This document shows positions 45,714 to 54,732 of a DNA stretch of 64,000 bases, one piece after another (position 1 is the first letter of the stretch; the number at the start of each line of letters is the position of its first letter). The position numbers were made by a program, and so were the translations under genes. The stretch comes from Mycobacterium sp. E2479 (GTDB lineage: Bacteria; Actinomycetota; Actinomycetes; Mycobacteriales; Mycobacteriaceae). Where the stretch lies: assembly GCF_001667925.1 (NCBI RefSeq), contig NZ_LZJR01000062.1, positions 16,594-80,593 of the forward strand, in the 5' to 3' direction. Under the pieces are notes generated by a model. That model made no database searches. It was not told the origin of the DNA and saw only the letters and a program-made list of their open reading frames with translations.

Positions 45714-46586
45714 ATGGCGATTGATCCGAGTGCCGTCGGGGCGGTCACCGAGCCCATGCAGTTCGAATGGACCGACCGGGACACGCTGCTCTACGCGCTC
45801 GGTGTCGGAGCCGGGGTCGACGACCTGGCATTCACCACCGAGAACAGCCACGACATCGACCAGCAGGTGCTGCCCACCTATGCAGTCATCTGCTGCCCGG
45901 CCTTCGGAGCGGCCGGCCTGGTCGGAAAGTTCAACTGGGCCATGCTGTTACACGGATCGCAGAGCATCCGGCTGCACGCACCGCTGCCGCCCGCGGGCAG
46001 GCTCTCGGTGGTTTCCGAGGTCGCCGACATCCAGGACAAGGGCGAGGGCAAGAACGCGATCCTGGTGTTGCGCGGCAGGGGCACCGACCCGGAATCCGGG
46101 CAGCTGATCGCCGAGACGCTCACCACGCTCGTCATTCGGGGCGAGGGCGGCTTCGGGGGGATGCCGGGTCAGCGGCCGGTCGCACCGGAATTCCCGGACC
46201 GCGAGCCCGACGCGCGCGTCGCGCTGCCCACCCGCGAAGACCAGGCGCTGATCTACCGGCTCTCCGGGGACCGCAACCCGCTGCACAGCGACCCGTGGTT
46301 CGCCCGGGAACTGGCCGGCTTCCCCAAGCCGATCCTGCACGGGTTATGCACCTATGGGGTTTCGGGCCGCGCGCTGGTCGCCGAGTTGGGCCAGGGCGTC
46401 GCGGCCAACATCACGTCGATCGCCTCACGGTTCACCTCGCCAGTGTTCCCCGGCGAGACACTGACCACGCTGATCTGGCGTACCGAGGAAGGTAAGGCGG
46501 TGTTCCGCACCGAGGCGTCCGGTCCGGACGGGGCCGACACCCGGGTGGTGCTCGACGACGGCGCCGTGGAATACGCCCAGTCCTGA
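45714..46586 (+). CDS. htdY: (3R)-hydroxyacyl-thioester dehydratase HtdY
   Basis: 290 residues, homologue of Rv3389c. A double hot-dog fold with the hydratase-2 motif YRLSGDRNPLHSDPWFARELAG near residue 185 that carries the catalytic Asp/His. It hydrates or dehydrates 2-enoyl-CoA substrates. The ATG follows CAGGAGACTT; the longer upstream frame is not used. Its TGA stop is the first three bases of the 56-bp repeat array that follows. The 45502-45713 gap shows no further element. Confidence 0.92.
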   Translation: MAIDPSAVGAVTEPMQFEWTDRDTLLYALGVGAGVDDLAFTTENSHDIDQQVLPTYAVICCPAFGAAGLVGKFNWAMLLHGSQSIRLHAPLPPAGRLSVVSEVADIQDKGEGKNAILVLRGRGTDPESGQLIAETLTTLVIRGEGGFGGMPGQRPVAPEFPDREPDARVALPTREDQALIYRLSGDRNPLHSDPWFARELAGFPKPILHGLCTYGVSGRALVAELGQGVAANITSIASRFTSPVFPGETLTTLIWRTEEGKAVFRTEASGPDGADTRVVLDDGAVEYAQS

Positions 46587-46747
46587 TGGCGCCGGCCCGC
46601 TGCGCGCGGCTTCGCCGCGCTTGCGACCGTCGCTGGCGCTGATGGCGCCGGCCCGCTGCGTGCGGCTTCGCCGCGCTTGCGACCGTCGCTGGCGCTGATG
46701 GCGCCGGCCCGCTGCGCGCGGCTTCGCCGCGCTTGCGACCGTCGCTA
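46584..46747 (+). repeat. 56-bp family intergenic repeat, three tandem units
   Basis: Units start at 46584, 46640 and 46696 with TGATGGCGCCGGCCCGCTGC and are nearly identical; unit 2 differs by a GCGCG/GTGCG change and the third ends GCTAGCGC instead of GCTGGCGC. The first TGA is the htdY stop codon and the last unit runs into the otsB2 stop (TAG on the minus strand at 46745-46747). VNTR-like. Confidence 0.9.
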
Positions 46748-47890
46748 GCGCGACAGCTGATCCGCCAGCCGGGCGGTGAATTCGCTTGCCCGAGCGGGAC
46801 CGTCCAGCGCGTACAGCGCTGCGGTGGCGCGGTCTCCGTCGTCGCCGTGCCGCACCAGGATCGGCACGCCATCGGCTCGCACCGCGTCGAACGCGTCCTC
46901 GTCGGTGATGTCGTCGCCGAGGTACACCGGCGTCAGGGCAACCGACCCGGCGTCGTGCAGGTGATCAAGCACCCAGCGCAACGTTTTTCCCTTATCCCAG
47001 TCCAGGTCGGGGCGCAGCTCGATGACCTCGCGGCCGGTGGTGACGCGAAGCTCGTCGCGGCGACCCGCGGCGCGCACCGCCGCCAGCACCTCGCCGACGC
47101 GGTCGCGATCGGCATTGCGGTAATGCACGGCCACCCCGAATCGCTTGTGTTCCACCACAACACCGGCAATCGCGCCGAGCTGGTCGCGCAGCTGACCGGC
47201 CGCCTGCTCGAGCACCGGGATGGCGGTGGCCGCGTCGTCGTTCTGGTGGTGCGTTCCGTCGGGGGCGGTCAGCTCGAAACCGTGGCTACCCGCATACCAG
47301 AGACCGGGTACGCCAACACGATTCGTGACGTCGGCGAGGTCGCGCCCGGACAGCACCGCGACCGGACACCGCGCGGCCAGATTTACCAGCGCCTCGGTGG
47401 CCCCGGCGACTGGCCGCGCCGAGTCCGGGTCATCGACGATGTCGGAGAGCGTGCCGTCGAAGTCGAAGAACACTGCCGGTCGCCTGTCGGCCAGCCCGTC
47501 GGCCAAGGCCTGAAACGCATCGGGCAGCTGCGACATGCGGCGATCGCCGGTCCGCACGGTGACGTCGTCCAGATCGGCGACCACCGCGTCGGCCCCCGCC
47601 TCGCGTAACGCGTCGCCGTGCCCGGCCGGATCGACAGCGATCACCAGCGCGAAGCCGGCGGCGCGCGCGGCCTCGACGCCCTCGGCGTGCCCGGCGACCA
47701 CGACGCAACGGCCGGGCCGTACCCCCAGGCGGTTGGCCGCCTGCACCGGACCGTCCGCCGAAATGACGGTGCTGCTCACCCCGGTTTCGCGCAGGTGTGC
47801 GGCCAGTGTGGAGCCCGGCGCGGTGTCGATGTCGAACAGCACCGCGTCGTGGCGGCGCGGGTCGATGATGACCGGCCCGGACTTGCCCAT
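46745..47890 (-). CDS. otsB2: Trehalose-6-phosphate phosphatase OtsB2
   Basis: 381 residues. The C-terminal HAD domain has the catalytic FFDFDGTLSDIVDDP near residue 142, VAVLSGRDLADV near 180, and VYLGDDITDEDAFDAV near 322; the N-terminal domain (about 1-125) is the extra IPR found in mycobacterial OtsB2. The enzyme dephosphorylates trehalose-6-phosphate and is essential in M. tuberculosis. In this window it follows htdY directly, whereas in M. tuberculosis the two are separated by a large block. Start GGAGGTGGG precedes the ATG on the minus strand. Confidence 0.95.
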   Translation of the reverse strand: MGKSGPVIIDPRRHDAVLFDIDTAPGSTLAAHLRETGVSSTVISADGPVQAANRLGVRPGRCVVVAGHAEGVEAARAAGFALVIAVDPAGHGDALREAGADAVVADLDDVTVRTGDRRMSQLPDAFQALADGLADRRPAVFFDFDGTLSDIVDDPDSARPVAGATEALVNLAARCPVAVLSGRDLADVTNRVGVPGLWYAGSHGFELTAPDGTHHQNDDAATAIPVLEQAAGQLRDQLGAIAGVVVEHKRFGVAVHYRNADRDRVGEVLAAVRAAGRRDELRVTTGREVIELRPDLDWDKGKTLRWVLDHLHDAGSVALTPVYLGDDITDEDAFDAVRADGVPILVRHGDDGDRATAALYALDGPARASEFTARLADQLSR

Positions 47891-47931
47891 TGACCCACCT
47901 TCTCACGGTGGTCCGCCGTGCGGAGACTGGG

Positions 47932-49278
47932 TCAGTGACGCGCGCGACCCGGCGCCGAGGGATGGGTCGGCGGCACGGGGCGGACCACCGGGCGCGCGGA
48001 AGGCTTGCGCGCGAACAACAACACGGAATCGTCGCCTAGGGCCACCAGGCGCTCCATGCCCAACTCGATGCCTGCGGCCAGCTGCTTGACGTCGAACGCG
48101 TCGCCCTGTTCGACGGTGATTCCGAAGACCAGTTCGTCGCCGTAGCTCAACACCGCCACACCGGTGTGCAGCGCCGCGGCGGTCGGGGGGATCGGCAGCA
48201 GCCGCTCCAAGGTCTGGCCCATCACCCGCAGGTGACGGCGTGGCCCGGGCACGTTGGTGGCCAAGGTTACGATGGCGCGCTGCGGGAGGTGGGAGAGCAG
48301 TTGTAACACGTTGCTACGCAACGTGGTTGGCAAACAGCCGATCATCGATTCTACGATGCCGGCCGGTCGCGGCTGAGCTGTCTGCTTGGCCTGCCACCTG
48401 GTATGGACCGTCTGCAACCGCCGCACCGGATCGTCGTGTTCGACGGGCAGGTGTGAAAGCATCGCCGAGCGCACCGGCATCGGCGCCAGGATGCGCAGCG
48501 AGTCCGCCCGCGGTTCCTCGCCGCGCCCGAGCAGCGCCGTGCGAAATCCCTCGGTGACGGCGGCGAGCGCGACGTCGTTGACGCTGACCCCGAACTTGCG
48601 GCAGACGCTGTCGACGTCCGCGATCGGCACGCGTACCGTGCTGTAGCGCCGCAGGGCGGTGGCCGCCTCGGTCCGCATCCCCGGCCACATCGCGTCGACC
48701 AGGGCGCCGGTGATGTTGCCCGCGGTCGACGAAGCCCGCCACAGCGCGTCGACCCAGCCAGGCTTGCCTGCGACCGGTGACGAAACCTGTTTTGCCGCAG
48801 CACTGTTGGCGAAGACATCCGCGTCGGCGTCGTCACACAGCCTGCTGATCAGGCGGGCGGCCGAGTTGCCGTCGAGCAGTCCGTGATGGGTTTTCATCAG
48901 GATCGCCCACCGGTTGCCCTGCAGGCCCTCGATGACCCAGCACTCCCACGGTGGGCGGTTCAGATCGAGGGTGCGTTCCAGGGCGTAGGCGATGGCCCGG
49001 GACAGCTCGGCCTCGTCGCCGGGGTGGGGAATGGCTACCCGGCGCACGTGGTGGGCCAGGTCGAAGTCCGGGCAGTCGATCCATTCCTGGTGCAGCGGAT
49101 GCGCACGCAGCAGCTGCGTGCAGCGAGTGATCGGCTGGATGCGTTCCGCCAGAAGGCGTTTGAGCCGCTCGTAATCGGGGGCGGTGCCGTCGACGATGGC
49201 GACCGCGCCGATCGCCAAGCTCGCATGCCGGTCCGGATCGTGGGCTTGAAGAAATGCCGTATCCAGTGTCTGTGCCAT
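47932..49278 (-). CDS. Wax ester synthase/diacylglycerol acyltransferase (Rv3371 homologue)
   Basis: 448 residues. Catalytic motif KTHHGLLDGNSAARLI near residue 132; family motifs LATNVPGPRRHLRVMGQ and a conserved C-terminal ELGMERLVAL are present. Homologue of M. tuberculosis Rv3371, the neighbour of otsB2 and dnaE2. A second WS/DGAT is at 8095. It is divergent from dnaE2 across a 168-base gap containing an SOS box. Confidence 0.92.
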   Translation of the reverse strand: MAQTLDTAFLQAHDPDRHASLAIGAVAIVDGTAPDYERLKRLLAERIQPITRCTQLLRAHPLHQEWIDCPDFDLAHHVRRVAIPHPGDEAELSRAIAYALERTLDLNRPPWECWVIEGLQGNRWAILMKTHHGLLDGNSAARLISRLCDDADADVFANSAAAKQVSSPVAGKPGWVDALWRASSTAGNITGALVDAMWPGMRTEAATALRRYSTVRVPIADVDSVCRKFGVSVNDVALAAVTEGFRTALLGRGEEPRADSLRILAPMPVRSAMLSHLPVEHDDPVRRLQTVHTRWQAKQTAQPRPAGIVESMIGCLPTTLRSNVLQLLSHLPQRAIVTLATNVPGPRRHLRVMGQTLERLLPIPPTAAALHTGVAVLSYGDELVFGITVEQGDAFDVKQLAAGIELGMERLVALGDDSVLLFARKPSARPVVRPVPPTHPSAPGRARH

Positions 49279-49417
49279 GCCGGCTCCCGCTAGTCCGCTT
49301 TGTTGAACTTGTGCCAGTATCTGTCGACCCAGTGATTTGCGGTAGTACGCGCACGTTAAGAGCTTGTTTAGGAGTTGAAGTTCGGCTTAACAACCGTTGT
49401 GCTGAGCCTCGGTTAAA

Positions 49418-49439
49418 TCGAACACCAGTTCGATATACT
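49418..49439 (+). promoter_or_regulatory. SOS (LexA) box and -10 of dnaE2
   Basis: TCGAACACCAGTTCGA (49418-49433) is a perfect TCGAAC-N4-GTTCGA LexA box. TATACT (49434-49439), a -10, starts on the next base, and the GTG start of dnaE2 lies seven bases after that, so the mRNA is probably leaderless. Confidence 0.92.
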
Positions 49440-49446
49440 CGCACTC

Positions 49447-52400
49447 GTGGGCTGGTTCAACGGGCCGCCGAGCTGGGCGGAAATGGAGCGGGTGCTCGAC
49501 AGCAAGCCCCGCCACGCCGGGGAGTCGGCGGGCCCGGAATCCGACGGCCCGCTGTCGCGCAGGCGAGCGACGTATCAGCCGCCGGATGACGGCCGGGCGT
49601 CCCGCTCATCCGTCGCTTATGCCGAACTGCATGCGCACTCGGCGTTCAGCTTTCTGGACGGGGCGAGCACACCCGAGGAGCTGGTCGAGGAGGCGGCCCG
49701 GCTAGACCTGCGCGCCCTGGCGCTCACCGACCACGACGGACTGTATGGGGCGGTGCGGTTCGCCGAAGCGGCGGCCGAGCTCGACATGCGCACCGTGTTC
49801 GGCGCCGAACTGTCGCTTGGCCCGGGTGCCCGCACCGAGCAGCCGGATCCGCCCGGCCCGCACCTGCTGGCGCTGGCCCGGGGCGCGGAGGGTTACCGGC
49901 GGTTGTCGCGACAACTGGCCGCGGCCCATCTGGCCGGCGGCGAGAAAGGCAAGCCGCGCTACGATTTCGACGCGCTGACCGAGGCCGCCGGCGGGCACTG
50001 GCACATCCTGACGGGCTGCCGCAAAGGGCATGTCCGCCAGGCACTTTCCGAAGGCGGCCCATCGGCGGCGGAGCGGGCGCTGGCCAATCTGGTGGACCGG
50101 TTCGGGGCTCACCGGGTCAGCATCGAGCTGACCCATCACGGCCAACCGCTCGACGACGAACGCAACGGGGTGCTGGCCGCGCTGGCCCCACGCTTCGGTG
50201 TCGGTGTCGTCGCCACCACCGGCGCGCATTTCGCGGGGCCGTCGCGGCGCCGGCTGGCCATGGCGATGGGCGCCATCCGGGCGCGGGAGTCGCTGGATTC
50301 GGCCGCCGGATGGCTGGCCCCGCTGGGCGGCTCGCACCTGCGCTCGGGTGAGGAGATGGCCCGGTTGTTCGGGCAGCGGCCCGACGTGGTGACCGCGGCC
50401 GCCGAGCTGGGCGAGCAGTGCGCGTTCGGCCTGGCGCTCATCGCGCCGCAGTTGCCGCCCTTCGACGTGCCCGTCGGGCACACCGAGGACAGCTGGCTGC
50501 GGCAGTTGACCATGACCGGGGCGCGTGACCGTTACGGGTCGGCCGAGCACGCGCCGCGCGCGTATGCCCAAATCGAACGTGAACTGAAAGTCATTGCCCA
50601 GCTGGCGTTCCCGGGCTATTTTTTGGTTGTGCACGACATCGCCCGGTTCTGCCGGGACAACAACATCCTGTGCCAGGGCCGGGGATCGGCCGCCAACTCC
50701 GCGGTCTGTTACGCCCTTGGTGTCACCGCCGTCGACCCGGTGGCCAACGAGTTGCTGTTCGAGCGCTTTCTGTCACCGGCCCGCGACGGGCCGCCCGACA
50801 TCGACATGGACATCGAATCCGATCAGCGCGAAAAGGTCATCCAGTACGTCTACGACAAATACGGCCGCGACTACGCCGCCCAGGTCGCCAACGTCATCAC
50901 CTACCGGGGCAAGATCGCGGTGCGCGACATGGCCCGCGCCCTGGGCTTCTCGCAGGGGCAGCAGGACGCGTGGAGCAAGCAGATCAGCCACTGGAACGGG
51001 CTGGCCGACTCACCCGATGTGGAGGGCATCCCCGAACCGGTGGTCGACCTGGCCAACCAGATCCGGAACCTTCCGCGGCACATGGGAATTCATTCCGGTG
51101 GCATGGTGATCTGTGACCGCCCGATCGCCGACGTGTGCCCGGTGGAGTGGGCGCGCATGGAGAACCGCAGCGTCCTGCAGTGGGACAAAGACGACTGCGC
51201 GGCAATCGGTTTGGTGAAGTTCGACCTGCTGGGGCTGGGGATGCTCTCGGCGCTGCACTATGCCATCGACCTGGTGGCCGAGCACAAGGGGATCGAGGTG
51301 GACCTGGCCCGCCTCGACCTCTCCGAACCGGCGGTGTACGAGATGCTGGCCCGCGCCGATTCCGTCGGCGTGTTCCAGGTGGAGTCTCGCGCGCAGATGG
51401 CCACGCTGCCGCGGCTGAAGCCGCGGGTGTTCTACGACCTGGTGGTGGAGGTCGCGCTGATCCGTCCCGGCCCCATCCAGGGCGGGTCGGTGCATCCCTA
51501 CATCCGGCGGCGCAACGGCCTGGATCCAGTGGTTTATGACCACCCGTCGATGGAGCCGGCATTGCGAAAGACGCTGGGGGTTCCGCTCTTTCAGGAACAA
51601 CTGATGCAGCTCGCGGTCGACTGTGCCGGATTCTCGGCCGCCGAGGCCGATCAGCTGCGCCGCGCCATGGGGTCCAAGCGCTCGACCGAACGCATGCGAC
51701 GGCTGCGCGGCCGGTTCTATGAGGGCATGCGCACGCTGCACGGCGCCCCGGACGAGGTGATAGACCGCACCTACGAAAAACTGGAAGCCTTCGCCAATTT
51801 CGGTTTTCCCGAAAGCCATGCGCTGAGCTTCGCGTCGCTGGTGTTCTACTCGTCGTGGTTCAAGCTGCACCATCCGGCGGCCTTCTGCGCCGCGCTGCTG
51901 CGCGCCCAGCCGATGGGGTTCTACTCGCCGCAGTCGCTGGTGGCCGATGCGCGCCGGCACGGCGTGACGGTGCACGGCCCGGACGTCAACGCCAGCCTGG
52001 CGCACGCCACCTTGGAAGCCAGAGGAACCGAGGTGCGTCTCGGTCTGGGGGCGGTCCGACATATCGGCGACGACCTGGCCGAACAACTCGTCGACGAGCG
52101 AAAATCCAACGGCCCGTTCGCTTCTGTGCTGGACCTGACGACCCGGCTGCAGCTTTCGGTGCCGCAGACCGAGGCGCTGGCGACGGCGGGGGCTCTTGGC
52201 TGCTTCGGCATGTCCCGGCGCGAGGCGTTGTGGGCGGCCGGGGCCGCGGCCACCCAGCGGCCGGGCCGCCTGCCCGGGGTGGGATCGTCGTCGCATATCC
52301 CGGCGCTGCCCGGGATGAGCGAGCTGGAATTGGCCGCCGCCGACGTGTGGGCCACCGGGGTCTCCCCGGACAACTATCCGACGCAGTTCCTGCGGGCCGA

Positions 52401-52728
52401 TCTGGACGCGATGGGGGTGGTGCCCGCCGAGAAGCTGGGCTCGGTGCCCGACGGCGACCGCGTGCTGATCGCGGGCGCGGTCACCCATCGGCAGCGGCCC
52501 GGCACGGCCCAGGGGGTCACGTTCATCAACCTCGAGGACGAAACCGGGATGATCAACGTGCTCTGCGCGCCGGGGGTTTGGGCGCGGCACCGCAAGCTGG
52601 CGAACTCGGCCCCGGCGTTGCTGGTGCGCGGGCAGGTGCAAAACGCCAGCGGCGCGATCACTGTCGTCGCCGAACGGTTGGGCCGCATTTCGCTGTCCGT
52701 CGGCTCGAAGTCTCGTGACTTTCGCTGA
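49447..52728 (+). CDS. dnaE2: Error-prone DNA polymerase DnaE2
   Basis: 1093 residues. The N-terminal PHP domain begins at about residue 58 (AYAELHAHSAFSFLDGASTP) and the polymerase active site includes PPDIDMDIESDQREKV near residue 452 and CQGRGSAANSAVCYALGV near 412; the C-terminal OB fold (VTFINLEDETGMINVLCAPG) is near 1035. DnaE2 is the non-essential SOS polymerase responsible for damage-induced mutagenesis with ImuA' and ImuB. The GTG start is the conserved MGWFNGPPSWAEMERVLDSK and is close enough to the -10 to be leaderless. The stop is followed by a very long hairpin. Confidence 0.96.
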   Translation: MGWFNGPPSWAEMERVLDSKPRHAGESAGPESDGPLSRRRATYQPPDDGRASRSSVAYAELHAHSAFSFLDGASTPEELVEEAARLDLRALALTDHDGLYGAVRFAEAAAELDMRTVFGAELSLGPGARTEQPDPPGPHLLALARGAEGYRRLSRQLAAAHLAGGEKGKPRYDFDALTEAAGGHWHILTGCRKGHVRQALSEGGPSAAERALANLVDRFGAHRVSIELTHHGQPLDDERNGVLAALAPRFGVGVVATTGAHFAGPSRRRLAMAMGAIRARESLDSAAGWLAPLGGSHLRSGEEMARLFGQRPDVVTAAAELGEQCAFGLALIAPQLPPFDVPVGHTEDSWLRQLTMTGARDRYGSAEHAPRAYAQIERELKVIAQLAFPGYFLVVHDIARFCRDNNILCQGRGSAANSAVCYALGVTAVDPVANELLFERFLSPARDGPPDIDMDIESDQREKVIQYVYDKYGRDYAAQVANVITYRGKIAVRDMARALGFSQGQQDAWSKQISHWNGLADSPDVEGIPEPVVDLANQIRNLPRHMGIHSGGMVICDRPIADVCPVEWARMENRSVLQWDKDDCAAIGLVKFDLLGLGMLSALHYAIDLVAEHKGIEVDLARLDLSEPAVYEMLARADSVGVFQVESRAQMATLPRLKPRVFYDLVVEVALIRPGPIQGGSVHPYIRRRNGLDPVVYDHPSMEPALRKTLGVPLFQEQLMQLAVDCAGFSAAEADQLRRAMGSKRSTERMRRLRGRFYEGMRTLHGAPDEVIDRTYEKLEAFANFGFPESHALSFASLVFYSSWFKLHHPAAFCAALLRAQPMGFYSPQSLVADARRHGVTVHGPDVNASLAHATLEARGTEVRLGLGAVRHIGDDLAEQLVDERKSNGPFASVLDLTTRLQLSVPQTEALATAGALGCFGMSRREALWAAGAAATQRPGRLPGVGSSSHIPALPGMSELELAAADVWATGVSPDNYPTQFLRADLDAMGVVPAEKLGSVPDGDRVLIAGAVTHRQRPGTAQGVTFINLEDETGMINVLCAPGVWARHRKLANSAPALLVRGQVQNASGAITVVAERLGRISLSVGSKSRDFR

Positions 52729-52734
52729 TTCCGG

Positions 52735-52796
52735 CGCCGAACGTGCACTCACGGCGAGAAATTCGCGAAAACTTCGCCGTGAGTGCACGTTCGGCG
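52735..52796 (+). repeat. 23-bp inverted repeat after dnaE2 (REP-like)
   Basis: CGCCGAACGTGCACTCACGG (first 20 of the 23-bp arm, 52735-52757) pairs perfectly with its complement at 52774-52796 across a 16-base AT-rich loop containing AATTCGCGAA. It lies 6 bases after the dnaE2 stop and 31 bases before the next gene. I recall this GAACGTGCACTC/GAGTGCACGTTC palindrome as common in mycobacterial intergenic DNA, so it is likely a dispersed repeat that also ends dnaE2 transcripts. Confidence 0.82.
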
Positions 52797-52826
52797 GCGC
52801 CCGGCCGCCTCGGTAGTGTCCACTGC

Positions 52827-53471
52827 ATGACCCTCAATTTGTCCGTCGACGAAGTCCTCACCACCACCCGCTCGGTCCGCAAGCGTCTCGACTTCGACAA
52901 GCCGGTCGGCCGCGACCTGCTGATGGAATGTCTCGAACTGGCGCTGCAGGCGCCGACCGGTTCCAATTCACAAGGCTGGCAATGGGTGTTCGTCGAGGAC
53001 GCGGACAAGAAGAAGGCGATCGCCGACGTCTACCTGAAGAACGCGCGGGCCTACCTCGCCTCGCCCACCCCGGAGTACGGCGAAGGGGACGCCCGCGGCG
53101 AGCGGATGGACAAGGTCCGCGACTCCGCGAGCTACCTCGCCGAGCACATGCACGAGGCGCCGGTGCTGATGATCCCCTGCCTCTTCGGCCGGGAGGAGAA
53201 GCAGCCGCTGGGCGGGGTCTCGTTCTGGGCTTCGCTGTTTCCGGCCGTGTGGAGCTTCTGCCTGGCGCTGCGCTCCCGGGGATTGGGGTCCTGCTGGACG
53301 ACGCTGCACTTGCTCGGTGACGGTGAACAGCAGGTCGCGGACGTGCTCGGCATCCCGCACGACACATACAGCCAGGGCGGACTGTTTCCCATCGCCTACA
53401 CCAAGGGCACCGACTTCCGCCGGGCCAAGCGGCTGCCCGCCGAGCAGCTCACTCACTGGAATGCCTGGTAA
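52827..53471 (+). CDS. FMN-dependent nitroreductase family protein (Rv3368c homologue)
   Basis: 214 residues. FMN-binding pattern TRSVRKRLDFDKPV and APTGSNSQGWQWVFVEDADK at the N-terminus and GLGSCWTTLHLLGDG near 155 fit the nitroreductase/BluB-like fold. The M. tuberculosis homologue is a soluble NAD(P)H oxidoreductase of unknown substrate. ATG 52827; no clear ribosome site because the hairpin lies right upstream. The gap 53472-53644 shows nothing I can support. Confidence 0.88.
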   Translation: MTLNLSVDEVLTTTRSVRKRLDFDKPVGRDLLMECLELALQAPTGSNSQGWQWVFVEDADKKKAIADVYLKNARAYLASPTPEYGEGDARGERMDKVRDSASYLAEHMHEAPVLMIPCLFGREEKQPLGGVSFWASLFPAVWSFCLALRSRGLGSCWTTLHLLGDGEQQVADVLGIPHDTYSQGGLFPIAYTKGTDFRRAKRLPAEQLTHWNAW

Positions 53472-53644
53472 TCAGGTCTGAAGAGGCCAAACCTCGACGA
53501 TCCCGCGCGCGACCGCACACGGCGTCTGGCTCACCCGCTCGATTGCCGCTTCAATGTCAAGGCGGTATCCGGCCTTTTGCCGTAACCGATCGTGATGAAG
53601 ATGGGCATATTGATGCTGACTCTTCTGTGATGCAGAACTCGTCG

Positions 53645-54109
53645 CTACACCGCGCCCGGGTAGCCGTGCTGCCGCCAGGCTTCGTAGACGGCGACCGCCG
53701 CGGCGTTGGAGAGATTAAGCGAGCGCCGGCCCGCCAGCATCGGGATTCGCACCTGGGCGGTGATGTGCGGGTCGGCCAGCGTCGCGGTGTCCAACCCGGT
53801 GGGTTCGGGACCGAACATCAGCACGTCGCCGTCGTGGTAGCGCACGTCGGCGAACGAGGTCGGCGCCTGCGAGGTGAAAGCGAACACCCGCCGCGGTGAC
53901 AGCGCCGACCAGGCGGCCGCGAGCGACGCGTGCACGGTGACCGACGCGAGGTCGTGGTAGTCCAGGCCCGCCCGGCGCAGTTTGGGTTCGGACAGGTCGA
54001 ATCCCATCGGCTCGACCAGATGCAATTCGCAACCCGTCGCCGCCGCCGTCCGGATGGCGTTGCCGGTGTTGGGCGGGATCCGCGGCGCGTAGAACATCAG
54101 CTTGAACAC
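53645..54109 (-). CDS. trmL: tRNA (cytidine/uridine-2'-O-)-methyltransferase TrmL (SpoU family)
   Basis: 154 residues of the SPOUT superfamily. FYAPRIPPNTGNAIRTAAAT at the start, LMFGPEPTGLD near 95 and the knot motif IPMLAGRRSLNLSNAAAVAVYEAW near 125 (first 20 residues of that segment carry the SAM site). Modifies the ribose of the wobble base 34 in some tRNA(Leu) isoacceptors. Homologue of Rv3366. Divergent from the next methyltransferase with a 17-base gap. Confidence 0.93.
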   Translation of the reverse strand: MFKLMFYAPRIPPNTGNAIRTAAATGCELHLVEPMGFDLSEPKLRRAGLDYHDLASVTVHASLAAAWSALSPRRVFAFTSQAPTSFADVRYHDGDVLMFGPEPTGLDTATLADPHITAQVRIPMLAGRRSLNLSNAAAVAVYEAWRQHGYPGAV

Positions 54110-54126
54110 AACGGGATAATGGTCCC

Positions 54127-54732
54127 ATGGTCGAGCAGAGCATCTGGATGCAGAAGGTCACTGCCGATCCGGGGCATTCGCAGTGGTATATCGAGCGTTT
54201 CCGGGCCATGGCCCGCGCCGGCGACGACCTGGCCGGCGAGGCCCGCTTCGTGGACGCCATGGCGCCGCGCGGCGCGCGGATTCTCGACGCCGGCTGCGGG
54301 CCCGGTCGGTTGGGCGGGTATCTGGCCAAGGCCGGTCACGACGTGGTCGGTGTCGACGTCGATCCGGCGCTGATCGCGGCGGCTGAGCAGGACTATCCGG
54401 GCCCGCGCTGGCTGGTCGGCGACCTCGCCGAGCTGGACCTGCCCGCCCGCGGCATCGCCGAACCCTTCGACGTGATCGTGTCCGCCGGCAACGTCATGAC
54501 GTTCCTTGCCCCGAGCACCCGGGTCCAGGTGCTGAGCCGGCTACGCGCCCACATTGCCGACGATGGCCGCGCGGCGATCGGCTTCGGCGCCTACCGCGAA
54601 TACGAGTTCGCCGACTTTCTCAACGATGCGGCCGACGCGGGCTTCGCACCCGATCTGCTGCTGTCGACCTGGGATATGCGCCCGTTCACCGACGACTCCG
54701 ATTTCCTCGTCGCGCTCCTTCGGCCGGCCTAG
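54127..54732 (+). CDS. Class I SAM-dependent methyltransferase
   Basis: 201 residues. Motif I ILDAGCGPGRLGGYLAKAGH near residue 50, VVGVDVDPALI (motif II), RWLVGDLAELDLPARG near 95, and an aromatic/acidic end (WDMRPFTDDSDFLVALLRPA). Resembles small actinobacterial methyltransferases next to trmL; substrate unknown. GATAAT six bases before the ATG suggests a leaderless transcript. Confidence 0.85.
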   Translation: MVEQSIWMQKVTADPGHSQWYIERFRAMARAGDDLAGEARFVDAMAPRGARILDAGCGPGRLGGYLAKAGHDVVGVDVDPALIAAAEQDYPGPRWLVGDLAELDLPARGIAEPFDVIVSAGNVMTFLAPSTRVQVLSRLRAHIADDGRAAIGFGAYREYEFADFLNDAADAGFAPDLLLSTWDMRPFTDDSDFLVALLRPA

